This document shows, piece after piece, positions 44,969-58,134 of a DNA stretch of 64,000 nt. The stretch is from contig NC_018397.1 in assembly GCF_000208865.1 (NCBI RefSeq), positions 124,001 through 188,000 of the forward strand, read 5' to 3'. The notes under the pieces were generated by a model. It saw nothing but the letters and a program-made list of their open reading frames with translations. It ran no database searches and was not told the DNA's origin. The position numbers were made by a program, and so were the translations under genes. Within the stretch, counting starts at the first letter, position 1. Each line of letters begins with the position of its first letter. This DNA comes from Neospora caninum Liverpool. Lineage: Eukaryota > Apicomplexa > Conoidasida > Eucoccidiorida > Sarcocystidae.

Positions 44969-47900
44969 TGACGCAGTTGGGGGGATCGTCTGGACGCTTC
45001 CTCCAGGTGAGTGGTGTTGCCACGCGGCGCTGTCTGCCCTGGTCGGGGGTCGGGCGAGCGCACGAAGTCTTCACAGAACAAGGATGTGCAGTCGGAGGCA
45101 AAAGACCGGCGGTAGCGCAGGAGTGCCTCACGCGGTCATTTCATATCAAGCAAGAACGAAAAAAGGCAAGCAACTCCAATACAAGATGCTCGCACAAAGG
45201 TCTTCACGGCGGCGAGCATCCCTTGCTGCTGGCTTGAGTACACAGACATACACAGCTGGATGCACTGAAACCTTTCGCGGTCCGTGGCAGCAAACAGAAA
45301 AGACACTGGCGTGGCGAAACCAGCCCTCGGCTACTAAAAATGGCGTTCCCGTGCCTGCCGGGTTTGGACAGAGAAGCAAGGGCCAGGCAAAGTGAAGCCG
45401 GCAACAAAACAGGCAGACTCGAAACACATAGAAAGCGTTCACCAAACACAAAGCTAGCCGTCAGGCCTCGATATCGTCCGCGATAGCGTCGCTGGCCCGC
45501 GCGGGTAGGGAAAACAGCCGCGGTCACAACCGAGAGGCGCAACAGAATTACTTGCTCCTGAAGAAAATTCAAAGGCCTTTCTCTCCCCCCGCAAAAATCT
45601 CACAGACTTGCATTCCTCAGCTGAGCGCTTCCATTCCTACAAAGCAACAACGGGCAACGAGCCCCGCAACGGCGAGGGAAGAAGTTCGTGCGCGACGCGA
45701 TGATGTCGCGTGTCGCTAGCAGTTCCGCGAAAGGGGGACTCCTCTCTGAGTCCTCGACGCAGGCCGCCCGCGTAGCATGGCAACTGTGCGGACAGGCTGG
45801 CACGCAGGGGTTCTTTTCACGGGGTTCCAATTTGCTGTGGGTCTTTGAATCCGTCGTCTCAGCGCGTTCACTGCGGCTATAATGGTGCCTGTGCGCATTC
45901 GCGGATGTCCCTTGCAACTTAGACACGGGGTTCGAAAGCGACCTGCGAAAACAACGTGCAAGCAACACTCGCGCAAAAACGGAAGGCGTCCCGGCTGCGA
46001 GACTACATCCGTCCAGCGCTATGTCGCCGCAGGAAAGGTAGCCATTGATCGAGCAACGGGAGTCCCAACGTCGACAGACATGCGAACCGCCGTGAGTCAT
46101 TTAGCGAGAACAGCCAGTCGCATCGTTTCCCATGCATTGCTCGCACATTATCAAAGAGCGAGCAGAGTAGAGTGGGTGAAAGCGCCGCGAAATTGGCTTG
46201 TCATTGGAAGAATGCAGACACACACGAGTACCGAGTGCAAGAGCGGAGCGCGCGTATCTCGCATGTAGCTTGAGTCACGCGTGCACCAGACGGTCGACAT
46301 TGGCACGAACAGAACCGGCAACTCGCCACTCTTTTGTCGTAACACCGGTATGGTTACAACAGCTACTTGTGTAGCTAACGTTACTCCGACCACGATGAAG
46401 ACAGGGGGGTGTGGTTTGTTGTTTGAGCAACGCTTCTAATGTACATGTTTGGATCAAAAGGCAGCCTTCTTCAGACCCACATCAGACGCGATCCACAACC
46501 GCAGCGGAGGAAGACAGCTGACCGCACAACCGCAGGTACACTCTTCATCGAAAAATCATGTGGCGACACTCCCTTTGTGGAAATTATTTTCAGCCGTGTT
46601 GCTCTTCTGGCTTACGGGCTCCATGTGGCTGCCTTCTCACGGTCGCGTCATTGTTGGTATTAAACCCGTTGTAAATCTCTGCATACATGGAACTCCCAAC
46701 TGATTCCCATTTTCTCGTAGGGGGCATTGTCATGTAGCAATGGGGATCAGGTGTGCAAGTCTTGAGGCGCGTCAATGGTAAGACAAGGACTTCCAGAATA
46801 CCGTCGCGGGAGCTACATGCGGAAATCCCGTGATAATTGAATAGGCAAGCTAAGTCAGCGCGTTCGGTTCCACCGTGCTCTTTGAACCTCCCGTGAGCCT
46901 TCGGACACAAGAAGGAATTCTCCTTGATACACGACATTCCGTTTGCTTGGCTCTGCTCCTGAAGGACCCCGCGAGGCTGCAAGCGTGTGGATGAGATATA
47001 GAAGCAACAGAATTCACAGGACAGACGGAAGAGGAGACACAGTAGATGAGGAATAAGGAGATAGGAGAAAGCATGAAGAGAAGCACGTGGGGAGGAGAGA
47101 AAAACCAGCGAAGAACATAAGAGGGACACAAGAAAAACGCGAGCAATAGATGGCAGTGGGACGACATCGAAACCACAGGATGATCGAAAGGAGAGTTAGC
47201 CATGCCAGTCCGATTATCTTGCTTAGCTGGAGATGTTCTGCAAGCAGCGATGGGATGCTTTTCTGCCATTCGGGGCAGTATTTTCCCTTCACAAGACGCA
47301 GACAACATCATGCGTTTCGTCTCCTCTACTACCCCCCGCCTCAACATGCGTCTTCCGGTAGTTCTCCACCTGTGGCGAAGACGCTCCCCCTCGACGAGAG
47401 CGGGGAAAGATTGAGGGAACATTTCTTGCTCTCCTTTACCTTCTTTTATCTATCGTCAGTCCCTGCGACGTTCTCGGGGAATATGCAGAAGAGCATGTGT
47501 GACGCAGGGAGATGCAGTAGCGTCGCAACTGTTCCTTTTCCTCCATTTCATGCACCACAGAACCGAAGAGGGCGGCCCCTCTGAACACGTAGTGTCAGCC
47601 ATGGGGTAAGATTACAGCTCCAGCCTGCCCCGGGCAGTCGCAAGACTACGCGTCGATTTCCCCCCCCCCCCCCCCCCCTTCCCCCCGTACCGCCCAAACA
47701 AACCTCCAGACGACTCGAGGACTGCACCAGGGCTCCAAAGGAACACGAGAGTGTTCTGGAGAGAGGGCAGATGCCGTGGCAATTAGTGAGTATTAGTTCC
47801 ATTAGAACTTCAAGAGCCGCGCGCAGGATTGGGATTCTTCATTTGGCTATGGTCTAGGTCACCCCCTCACATACTGGCATAATGACTTCGTTCCAAGGTA

Positions 47901-50900
47901 CGACCGCCCCGCAGCGCATCCACACAGCCAACAGTTCTACCCTGAGGCAACGGGGTTCGGAAGTCGTTTTCCCAAGAACTAACGCCATCTCCTATTTCCT
48001 CGTACCATAAATGTGAAGGAACCTGGGAAGAAGATTCACAGTAACGTATAACTAGCGAGAGGGCCAGTCCACAGGAAGACGGGGCACATGACAAAAACGG
48101 TAGAGAGACATGAGAATAACTAATAATGCTCGAGGGAGGCATCTGCCTGTCTGATATCACGTTAGCAAAAAGCCGCTTCCCCGTTACATGGCTAGCACCC
48201 TGTCGTAGACTGCGCTGAAGAGGACAATTTCCACGCAGACATGTCCTCGGGGTGTGAGTTTCCCGCCTTTGGCGGTGGGTTTACTCTGGAAAGTCCCGTG
48301 TCTAAGCTTGTTGGGGCCACCGTGCTAAATGCGTTTGGAGGGAAGGCGCGAAGAGGGTAAAACGCCAAGGTTGCGGTGCATAGGGAAGGTCTACTACTGA
48401 GGCCATTAACACTCGTCTCCTGACCGGAGACGAGGTCACTCCCCTAGGATCTTACTCCTGCCTAAGCACCTGAGCAAAATACTGCATGAATGCGTCGCTT
48501 TCTGAAGTGATTTCGCTAGCATCCGCCATCGAGAGACCAGTTTAGCCTTGGTAACTTTTCTGGAAACGGCCTGCTGTCCGTTCGTGTCACGTGTGTCACC
48601 TTTGCTTGCGGTGGTGTGCCCAATGAGGACGCTGAGACGGCATTGCCGCCTTGGAGCCTCCTCGTGCCAGGCAGAGCTGCAGCGAACAGAAATGCCCACG
48701 GACACCCTGGCCCACTTCGTACATTTGTATCGTACCGTATCGGGCTACTATCAAGGAAACGGGTCGGCCGTTGGGGTGTTGGAGCTCTTAACCGCTCTCT
48801 GTCCTTGCTCAAAAGTACTCCGTCAGCAAACAAAAAATAAACGGTGAAGCGGACGAATTCGAAGGGCTTTGGTACATGCATGGAAATCTAGTAGCTTATA
48901 TACAGGACGCAAGTGTTACAGAACGGCGGCAGTGTGCGACTGATTGGGCTGCGCTCTTTGGGAAACTCTTGAGAGATTCTCTTCTGGCCTCTCAACCGAC
49001 ATTCCTTAGAATCCAGGGACTTTGGAACACTTGGCGCACTTCACAAGTGTAAAACAGAGGCAACCATGTCAGTCATGACACAGTTCCCTGGTCCAAGCTC
49101 TCGACACGGAACGGATCTTCCACGAGTGTGACCAGGCGTCCAGAGAAAAACGCCCTGCTTCGGTGGAATACCTATATACCAGATCGACGCGAGGGAGCCA
49201 GGAGCCACCGCAACTCCGGAAGCTTCTGCTTACTGCAGTCGTGTTTCACGAAAAAACTCGTATACTTCCTCAGCAGTTCTCTGCCCACATGTGCAGTGTG
49301 AAAAAGAAGCCTGGAAAAGAACGCTCATCTACCCAACCAGTCCAGTACCCACCAGACACTTGACTAATGCTTCGGCGCGGGCAATGGAACTGGGAAAATG
49401 CCGACGGGAATGGAGGCGTTTGAGACTAAATTCTGCGAGGAGGTTTGCGAGAAAAAGAAAGTGGAATGCTCCCTTCTTACGGATGCGGCAGTGGGCTTCT
49501 TTTGGCGGGGAAGGGACACAAAAAAACGAATATACATCAGCTGAATTTTTCGGGCGCGGGGCAGTCGGGCGACTCGAAAAGGCAGAAACGCTGCGGTCGA
49601 TTTTTCTTGCTCCACTTTTCTCCCCCCTCTCTGGCGCATTTCACCGGACGCGTTCAAGACCAGGGCCAGTTCTCTTCCTTGTTCTTTTGGGGTGTTTCGA
49701 TTTCTCCCTGCATCTCCGTCTCATTTTTCGTCAAAATCTTGGTGACGCAGGGGGACATCCTGAGAAGCACATGTTCGCTCCCAGAATCCGTCCCTACGGC
49801 GCTATCAACGCGACTCGTCAGTGTCGGATGCGAGCCGGTTGCAGAACCTACCATATCCTTCTCTCCTTTCTTTTCTCTTTCAATCTCGTTTTTTCTGTGT
49901 GTGCCCATTCCCGCCTTTTTCACCGATTCCCCGTTTTTCTCTGTCTCCAGACTCGCTCTGGCCGTTCCCCATACATCCATTGTATATAGGGCGGAGTCGT
50001 CTGACCAGAAACGCCGTGTTTGGTTTCTGCTCCTCCAAGTTTCCCCGTTTCCCAGCATACGGAGAACGCTGGGGTTTCACAGCACCCTTTTCGATTCCAG
50101 CAGTTGGTAGGCTTCTGCTCTCGTCTTGCTTCTCGCTTTTCTCCAGTCAAAAAGACACTCCATCTTTGTTTCCACCTGTCAAGTCGAAGGCCGACGGACG
50201 TTGTTGCTAACGAATTTCGCTTGTGTCTCTTGAATTCGGTCTCTGCCGACTCTGTTCTCAGCACGCCGCGTTGCGCTTCCTGCGTTGGTCTTCGTCGCCC
50301 CCGTACTTTCTATCCTACCGCCTCTCAAGTCAAAGCAGCAGCGGAGACTCTCGTGAAACCTTTCCTACACGCCGTTCGGATGCGCCCCTGTGAATGCATT
50401 CCGGCCAGATTGCTTCATTTTCTCGAACCCTGCACGCGTCTCGCTTCTCTTCCAGCACTGGGCAGACCGTGGAGAGACCGAGCAGGGAATCCGGCTCAGC
50501 CGTTTGCCGTAGCCCTGGCCGCAGAGTGCCTCGTCCCTTTTCGTGACTCCTCGTCCCCCGCTCGGAAATCTTCGACCGTCCACCTTTCTTTCCTGTCTTG
50601 AATGCTTTCTCCTTCTCGCTTCTTTCCTTATCTCCGTCTTGCGCTGAACAGCTGCTTCTCTGCCGCTGTAGAGCGACTGCTGTTTCGTCCAAGAGTCCCC
50701 TCGGCTGTTCCAAGTCGCGTGCCCCATTACACCCTTCGCGTCTGATTTCTCTTTTCTCTGCGGCACGTCTTTGCTCGCAGCCCACACCCCTTTCTTCCCT
50801 CGCTGTTTTCGGTCTCTTTCTTCTTTGCTCGTGCCTGTCCCTTTCGTCGGCTTCTTCCGCTGCATCGCGTCCGGCCTTTTGTTGGGGCGCTGTCGACGCC

Positions 50901-50914
50901 ATCTTCCGTTCAGG
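44969..50914. other. 6-kb divergent intergenic region without a recognisable gene
   Basis: The coiled-coil gene is transcribed leftwards and the CCCH zinc-finger gene rightwards, so both promoters lie here. Short open frames occur on both strands, the longest about 190-280 codons (46850-47422 minus, 50330-51163 minus, the latter overlapping the zinc-finger gene antisense), without domains. A polyC tract lies at 47660-47678. From about 49600 to 50900 the + strand is pyrimidine-rich, typical of a 5' UTR or promoter in this clade. Confidence 0.4.
47660..47686. repeat. Poly(C) tract (19 C, TT, 6 C)
   Basis: Homopolymer run in intergenic sequence. No function is evident, and its exact length is uncertain in any assembly. 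Confidence 0.9.
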
Positions 50915-53900
50915 ATGTCGAAAGACACGCGAGGAGAGGTGATGGCTGCCTCCGCCGGAGCCGCACCTGCTGACGCGGAGGGGGAGGAAGGACGTTCCTA
51001 CGTCTTTCTGCGTTCTCTCTCGGGCAGCAAAATTCACACGATTCAAGGAGAAATTATGCAGAAACTGGAGGCGATCATGGTCGGCCAGAAGGGCGCCGAA
51101 GTCGGCCCCGACGAAGCAACAATTCAGGAAGACATGACGATCTTGAATGAGTATGTATGGCACCTGCTAACCCAAGAGGTCGCCAGCCAGGGGAGGTTGA
51201 AGAAGGAACTCGCCGAGTTCCTTCAGACCAATGTAAGTCCAGATGAGGCGGCGGGAAAGTGATTCCGGTTCCCTGCGCGTTCGCTCTCTTTTGCTTCGCC
51301 ACGCACTTTCCTCTTTGTGGTATGGCTCTTGCCTCGCGCCGCCCTCAGCTTCACCTTTCTGGCCGGCCCTGCTGTTCTCGCCCCCCCTTTCTCTCCTATC
51401 TATCTATATCTATATATGTTTGTCTATATCTACATCTATATGTATATCTATATCTATCATATTTTTATCGACATCTGTCTATCTCTGCACACGTAACGAG
51501 AGATGATATGTAGCGCCCTGAACGGTTTTAGCACCTGATGGCGTTCTCTCTGTGCGTCTGGTTTCCCAGGGTGCGCATCTCGGAGTTCTATCACCCTCTC
51601 TGTCTCTCTGTCTTTCTCTCTCTCTCTGTCTTTCTCTCTGTCTGTCTTTCTCTCTCTCTGTCTGTCTCGGCGCTTTCCTTTGGGCACGCACAGGTGCGTA
51701 TACATGTCTCCGTTTCCATGGCGCTTGGTCGGTGGACTGTCGCTGCGTGTTTTCTGTCCCAGACCGAAGAGTTCGTTTCGTGGCTAGACACATTGCTGGC
51801 TCGCCACGACCCCGAAGCGTCTGCCTCGGCCGAGGAGGGCGCTCTCGACGGAGCGGAGACCCCGCCGTCTGTGCGCGCGCACAGTGGGGACAAGAAGGGC
51901 CGCTACAGGTCGGACGTTTCGCCTCTCTCTCGCGACGAGTCTCGCCACGGCCGGAGCTCTCGGCGAAGCGCCGAGTCTTCCGACCGGTACAGGTCCCGAC
52001 ACCGCGCATCGCGCCACTACGAAGACTGCAAGCGAGAGGACAGGCACCGAAGAAGGCATGAAGAGAGTCGCGAAGACAGGCACCGGAGTCGGCGGAGACG
52101 GGACTACGACGACCGCAGCCGCAGCCCGTACTCGCGAAGAGACAAGGACTACCACCGGAGCCCCGACCAGTACCACAGCTCGAGTCATCCTCGCGGGAGA
52201 CACGAAGACGACCGCGAAAGCTCCCGAGTGGCGCATGCTCGTGACGGAGACGGCCGAGCGGGACGGTTGATCGGGTTGGCGGTGAAGCAGGCAACCGGCG
52301 CGGTGCGCCGGAGCGGAGGCGCGGAGCGCTCAGACGCGCTGCAGGGACACGCCTTCCCAGCGAGCGAAGACTGCCGCGGGATGAGCAGGCGGAGTCGTAG
52401 CCGGAGCGCAGGCCGCGTCCGTGCGATCGTCCTGGTCGACGAGCGGGGCGCAGTTCGAGGCCGCGGCGAGAGCGCAGAAGAGCGGCGCGATGACGCGGCC
52501 CGGGACGGCGCGCCCCAGGCCGACGTGGCGGGGCTCAACGGCGAGGCCGCTGCAACCGGGAAGACGAAGGCGATTCTCAGGTGAGAGCATGTGGGCGACA
52601 GAGGATCCGGGAAACAAAGACAGTCGAGGTCAAACGTCAACTTTGAGCTCGATATCTATACCTGCAGGGCGGGGGGAGACCGTGACCAAGCGGAAAGGGC
52701 CGGGGGCGGGAGGCAAAATTAATTCGACGGCCTCTTAGTCACACCTTTCAGAGCCAGACGCACCTACATGTGGGACGAGGAAGTAGATCGCGGAGGCTCT
52801 CGTGGGAACTTCCGAACTCGTTACAGTTCCTGGGACAAAGAAGTGACCGCTTCTTGCGCGGGAAGAAAAGACTCGGAGGAGCTCGGGGGAAGCGTGCCAA
52901 GTAGGGAAGCAAACAGAGCCCAAGAGCGAGGAGCGACGGCGCGGGGTGTGCGAATCAGGAAAGGCCCGCGTGTCTCGGAAGTGGACGAACCTTTCCACGG
53001 CTGCTCTAAGGACTGGAAACCGGTGAAATCGGTGTGGCGGTTTGGGAGGCGACGAGCGGCGTGCCGTCTTTTCTTTCCACTGGAGTTTTGCGGCGAACGG
53101 GAAGCGCGACTGCGCACGCGGTGCGCACATCCCCTAGAGCCGTGATCACCCGTTCTTTCTTCTCACTTGTCGCTGCACAAGGACCAACTCTCGAGGTTTC
53201 TGCCTTCCCGTGTGCGTTCCGCAGACCCAACCCGCGGTACGCAGCGGGAGGCGGGGCAGGCTCTCCGGCCCTTCTGTCCGACCGGCGTCCACCGTTCCTT
53301 TCTTCGCCCAGCCACCCAGCGGGCGCGGCGAGGCCGGGCGCTGGGTTTCCGGGGTCTCCGCACGACGACCTTTCTCGCCACCCTCACGGCTCCAACGCGG
53401 GATTTGGAGAGCCGTATCAGCCCTCGTACGGCGCGTTCCCTGCCTCTGGCGCCGAGATGGACATGGAGATGGGCGTGCCCGGCGCCCCAGGCGAGGGCTC
53501 CTACGCGCCTTTCCCCACGCCAGCGAACACGGAAGAACAGCTGGACCTCAACCGAGGCGGCGCTGCCTTCCTCGCCGTTGGGGGCAGCGCCGGGCCAAAG
53601 GCCGTCGCCCCTGGCCTCGGTGGCGGAGACCCCGCAGGCGCGCAGCCCTTCGCCCCTGGCAAGGTGAGGCTCCGTTGTGGTCCGCGCCGGGGAGGTGTGC
53701 GGCGGAGACGCGGATCGCCATTTTTAGTTCTCCACACTGCCTGGCACGAGTTGTTGAGTCTGCCTGTGCGTCGGCGTGGGTGTAGGGGACGCCGCACTGT
53801 TTCCGTCAGCAGCGAAATATCGCGCAAAGAGTTGCTGTTAGAGGAGGATGGCGGTCTGTTGAGCTGCCGTTATTACACCGGACGATTTCTGGGGGGGGGG

Positions 53901-54372
53901 TTGAGGGGCGAACTGGTGGTGTCCTTGTCTCGCATTTGAACCGCGCGGGTATCCAGGAGAGCTCTAGTGCCCTGAGGTGACGGGTGTGCCTCTTCTGAAA
54001 AACAGGTGCGAAAACGTTGTATCAAGTGGCCCAGGTGCCCGTTCGGAGCGAACTGCATGTACATACACCCGACAGCCAAGTGCACCAAGTGGCCCCGGTG
54101 CGCCTTCGGCGACGCTTGCTTCTACTGGCATCCGGCGGTTATGTGCAAATTCGGTACGTCGTGGGCGCTTCGCGCCTCTGCGCTCCGAGCTGTCTCAGCT
54201 CCGTACACAAAAAAGCGGGAAAAGATCCGCACTCTCTCCACGCGTACAAAAGGACGCGCAGGGCGTTCTCCGTCGATTTTCGTCGACGAGTACTCACGCT
54301 GCTCAAGGCAACGGCGGCAACTACCGCCAGACGCAGTCCTCAGCCTAACTGTGCACATGTATGTATGTATCT

Positions 54373-54406
<34 letters not shown>

Positions 54407-54461
54407 ATATATATATAATATGTATATATATATATATATACATATACATATACATATACAT

Positions 54462-54492
<31 letters not shown>

Positions 54493-56168
54493 CATATATA
54501 TATATATATATAATATATGTATATGTATATATATACATATATATATATATATACATATATTATATATATATATATATATATTATATATCTATATCTGCAT
54601 GAGAAGCACGCGGGTGCAGGTGCACATGTGTCTGCGGGGGGGAAAAAAAAGGCCCACGTGAATTGTAAAACACACAGCACCGGGACGTTTTCTGGTATGT
54701 CTAACCCCCGAGCTCGGGAGATGACCAAGGCTCCTGATTCTGACGATCAGCACATGGGGGAAATGACTGGAGAAGATAAACAAACAGGCGCGATTCGGGA
54801 AGAGAACGGCAGCACTTTGGGCGGAAGAGAAGCAAACGCACAAGCATTCGTCCGTTCATCGCGAGAGAGAAATATTTTCCCCAAGGCCTCTGAAAGAGAA
54901 ACGCGGGACACCGAACGCATTCTGTGTTCCCTTCCTTCCGTTAGACACACATCCACACGCACAAGGAAAAGGAATTGGAACAGGCAGCCAAGAAGTCGAT
55001 TTGCGGTCTCCACATAAGAAGCAATTTCGAACCTCTTTTCGAAGCTTCTTCCTGTTCTCGAACGAGAAGCGAAATGCAACACCCACCAAACTCGCAATGG
55101 AGAATTGCCGCTTCCTCGCAGGAGCCGGCCTTTGCTCTCGTCCAAATGGGTTCGCCGTTTGTCTGCTGACATGTCAGTNNNNNNNNNNNNNNNNNNNNNN
55201 NNNNNNNNNNNNNNNNNNNNNNNNNNNNNNNNNNNNNNNNNNNNNNNNNNNNNNNNNNNNNNNNNNNNNNNNNNNNNNGGGGGGGGATGCGGACCTAAAT
55301 GTTTGTATGTGTATGTTACACGTCAGTTGAACACGCTTTGTTTTTTTTCAGGCGCGAACTGCGCAAACCCTTTCTGCAATTACACTCACGAGCCCATAGA
55401 CCCGTCGCTAGCTGCAGCGGCCGCAAGCGCCGTCGGCGCGTCTCTTCCGACAGGCGATCAGACCGGCGCCGCAGAGTCTCCCGCTCAGGGTGTATCTGCC
55501 GGTTCGCATGGCGACAAGGCGACAGGAGCGGTGAGTCTCGCGTTTGTTTCGCTGTCTTCTTCAGTGTATCTACATTTTGTCCTTTTCCTCTGGCCCCTCC
55601 ACAGAACATCAGCATGGAGTTCTCGTTTTTGATCTGGGCGCGTCCCGGCGGCGCAGTCGTGCTGTAGCGCGAGAGAGGAGCCGGCAGGCGCTGTGTGTTT
55701 CTGCTCGTGTGCATTTCTCATTTGCTGTGCACGGTTCTTCGACCGGGGGCGCTCGACAGCCTCCCAAGAGGCGTTCGAATTCTCCACGTTTTCCTCTTCT
55801 GCGTCGTTCCGCTTGCGGTGCTTTTTCAGGGCTTCCTGGGCACTCGGGGCCACGACGGCTTCTATCGCAACAAGACTTGGACGCCAGGTTCGTCGGGAGG
55901 AGACAGCGGGTTTCCTTCTCGTCTCTGTTCTTCCCAGCTGCGAAACTTTGACAGACTGCCTCTTCCCCCGCCTTCCTGCATGCGTTTCTGCCCTACATCT
56001 CTGCCCACACGTCGAAACAGACCACTGATCGCAGCCATCGCATCTGTGTCCTTTATTTGCTGCCGAGATCGTCCTGGCGGTCCAATGCCGAAACTCTCTT
56101 CGCGCGTCCACCGCCTCTGTGAACTGTCAATGTGGACTGCCATCGACCCTCGAGTCTACATGCCGATA

Positions 56169-56211
<43 letters not shown>

Positions 56212-56775
56212 GCTACGTGGGCTGGATCGCTCGCGTTTCCCTTCTTGACCTCTTTGAGCGTATAAACATATGTGCATGCATATTTACAGGTGGACAGATG
56301 TAGGTACGAACTGAATTTTTTCCTATATATATATATATACGTGAATGTGCGTGCATTTGTGTGTTGCTCTCGGGTACCGTGCGGCAGCCTCTTTTCGATA
56401 TGTGGAGCGTCGGTGACTGTGTTTTGCAGAATAGTTTTGTATACACTTTGGGGCACGATTGTGGGTTTGAGCGCCCCGCGGGTTGCGTGTTTTTCACTGG
56501 GTGTTTGCCTCTGTTTAGGAAATCAAGACGCGTCAGGTTCGTCCGCTTCCAACGAGAGCGGCCAGGACTTACAATCCTCAGTCGAGGCGCTGAGCCACAC
56601 GCTGCCGGGGACTCCTCCGGAGTTGCGAAGAAGACGAGAGGAAGAAGCGAACTTCCAGGGAGAGGGGAAACCGTTGCTTCTGCCGCCTGCTGCTGCGCCG
56701 CTGGCGGGTTCTCTTGGAGACGGCGCGGCTGGGACTGTGGGAGAGGGAGACGAAGAAGGAGTCATGGAGGGCTGA
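50915..56775 (+). CDS. Nab2/ZC3H14-type poly(A)-binding CCCH zinc-finger protein
   Basis: Likely nuclear poly(A)-RNA-binding protein acting in mRNA tail-length control and export. Seven phase-consistent exons: 50915-51232, 51763-52580, 53225-53663, 54006-54153, 55352-55530, 55830-55887, 56519-56775; 738 residues. Residues about 28-125 resemble the PWI-like N-terminal fold of ZC3H14/Nab2 ([12 protein letters not shown] joined to [15 protein letters not shown]). Residues 145-300 are Arg/Ser/Asp/His-rich, then a Gly/Pro-rich linker. Three tandem CCCH fingers follow from about residue 530: [34 protein letters not shown] and [16 protein letters not shown]. The spacings C-x5-C-x5-C-x3-H (twice) and C-x5-C-x4-C-x3-H are characteristic of the Nab2 class. 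The third finger is split by intron 4, which holds TA repeats, an inverted-repeat copy and the assembly gap. Small exon 6 is the least certain. Confidence 0.87.
51392..51482. repeat. CTAT/TATATC microsatellite in intron 1 of the CCCH gene
   Basis: Imperfect CTAT, TATATC and TATATG repeats lie between exons 1 and 2 of the zinc-finger gene. Non-coding. Confidence 0.85.
51591..51668. repeat. CTCT/GTCT pyrimidine microsatellite in the same intron
   Basis: Runs of TCTC and TGTC (CTCTCTGTCTTTCTCTCT type) occur about 95 bp before the exon 2 acceptor at 51763. It may act as an extended polypyrimidine tract, which is inference. Confidence 0.85.
54361..54595. repeat. Long (TA)n-type microsatellite in intron 4 of the CCCH gene
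   Basis: About 235 bp of almost pure alternating TA interrupted by CATATA, GTATATG and AATA. It lies in the intron that splits the third zinc finger, just left of the inverted-repeat copy and the assembly gap. Such repeats commonly break assemblies. Confidence 0.95.
54653..55178. repeat. Inverted repeat, copy A (526 bp), abutting the assembly gap
   Basis: Reverse complement of 58135-58660 over its whole length, with no length difference and one substitution noticed (CCCA/CCAA context near 55145-55150 against 58165-58172). The left end of similarity is at CCCACGTG (54653). The right end coincides exactly with the first N at 55179, so the true length of the repeat is unknown. Open frames inside it are shared by both copies and look non-coding. 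Confidence 0.93.
55179..55278. other. Assembly gap (100 N)
   Basis: One hundred N, a conventional placeholder for a gap of unknown size. It lies in intron 4 of the CCCH zinc-finger gene, immediately right of inverted-repeat copy A and followed by a G run. Confidence 1.
56170..56211. repeat. (TC)n(TA)n microsatellite
   Basis: A TCTC run passing directly into a TATA run lies in the last intron of the CCCH gene. A second short TA run occurs at about 56323-56339. Non-coding. Confidence 0.9.
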
Positions 56776-56981
56776 GAGAGCGCGAGGGCCCATTGGGCGA
56801 TGAGAAGGAAGAGGCCAAGGGGGGGGAGCTGTGCTTGTGTGAGAGGTGTTTGGTAGAGAGAAAAACGATTTGCGGTAGAGAGAAGAGCGACGTGTGAGAT
56901 ACAGAGACAAGGGAGAGAAAGAGAGGAGACAATATGATGGGCGTGCCCGTTTGCCTCGACTCTCACTAAACGAGGGGCATT

Positions 56982-56999
56982 GGGGGGGGGGGGGGGGGG
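56982..56999. repeat. Poly(G) tract of 18
   Basis: Homopolymer run downstream of the CCCH gene stop. Its length is likely unreliable. Confidence 0.9.
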
Positions 57000-57902
57000 A
57001 CTGGGGCACGGGAAGAAAGTGAATGGAGCATTGCCTCGTCTCTCCGAAGATGTCTCAGCGTAATCTGCGCCCGCAGCGTCTATTATGTCCCTGTGCAACA
57101 CTATGTGTGCAAACGGCTATGCGGCGCAATTAGAAACACGTGTGTGGTCTTACTGGTGACAGGAAAGTGTACGTATATATATAAATATATATGCACGTGA
57201 GTGTGTCCCCGACTGATACGCTGTGTGCGTCAGAAGCGATGCTGCCGCTTCTTTCCTCTCGTTCTTTCCGTTCTTTCTGTAAGCCGGTGTTTTCGCCGAA
57301 TTCAGCAACATCACTCAACCGTGACTGCGCCCTAGAGACCGAAACCTCGGTGTCCTTCTCTACTGCTTTGCCGATCTCGCGCGTTCTGTCACTCAGCTTT
57401 CGGCTCTCTGAGTTCGCCGCTTCTCGCGATCTCTGCCAGCATAGTCGCTCTCCGTTTCGAGTTTGCGTATTTCTCCGTTCACCGATGCCTCTCGCTCTAC
57501 TTTCCTTCCTAGTGATCTGCCAGCCTCCCCCCTCGCCAAGCTTCTTTTTGTCTCTGCCCCGTAGCTGCCGCTACCTTCGCTCCACCCGACGGGAACTTGT
57601 GTGTTCTGTCGAACTCCCTGCTTCTCGGGTTCTACGCCTTTGGAACAGCCGGAGAGAAAAAGTGCCGCCAGAGAGCAAAGCGCCGCGAGACGTCGACTTC
57701 GTGGACGCAGAGACACACCAGAGCACTTGCCTATCTCCGCATGCTTTTCTTTCTTTGAAAGAACATTCCATTTGACAAGGACTACACCGCGTTTTCTGCT
57801 GTTCTCTATGCAGCGGGCACCGACGCGCACGTGGGTGCACACAGTCCCCAGCATGCATGAAATGTTGAAGATGCAGATGCGTGCATCTCGTGTGACACAT
57901 GA

Positions 57903-57973
57903 ATAATATATATATGTATATATATTTCAAGAGTATCTATCTATCTATCTACCTATATATATATATATATATA
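57903..57973. repeat. TATA/CTAT microsatellite
   Basis: TATATA, TATCTATCTATC and TATATATA blocks lie in the intergenic region left of inverted-repeat copy B, mirroring the TA-rich tract beside copy A. Confidence 0.85.
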
Positions 57974-58134
57974 TTTGTAGACTTCCGCTCACTTCAGATA
58001 GGAAAAAGAGGATGAAAAACTGACTGCGTGAGTTGTACGCCGCGGCCTCCGTCGCGCCACAACGAAATCGATAGGAAATTTCTTTTCGGCATCCTGTCCC
58101 ACAGACACGCCCGCAATGACGTTCTCACACACAA

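Noticed and set aside
50330..51163. 277-codon minus-strand open frame overlapping the first CCCH-gene exon
   Set aside because: Antisense to the well-supported PWI-like exon, very Arg/Glu/Lys-rich from the pyrimidine-rich + strand, and without a domain.
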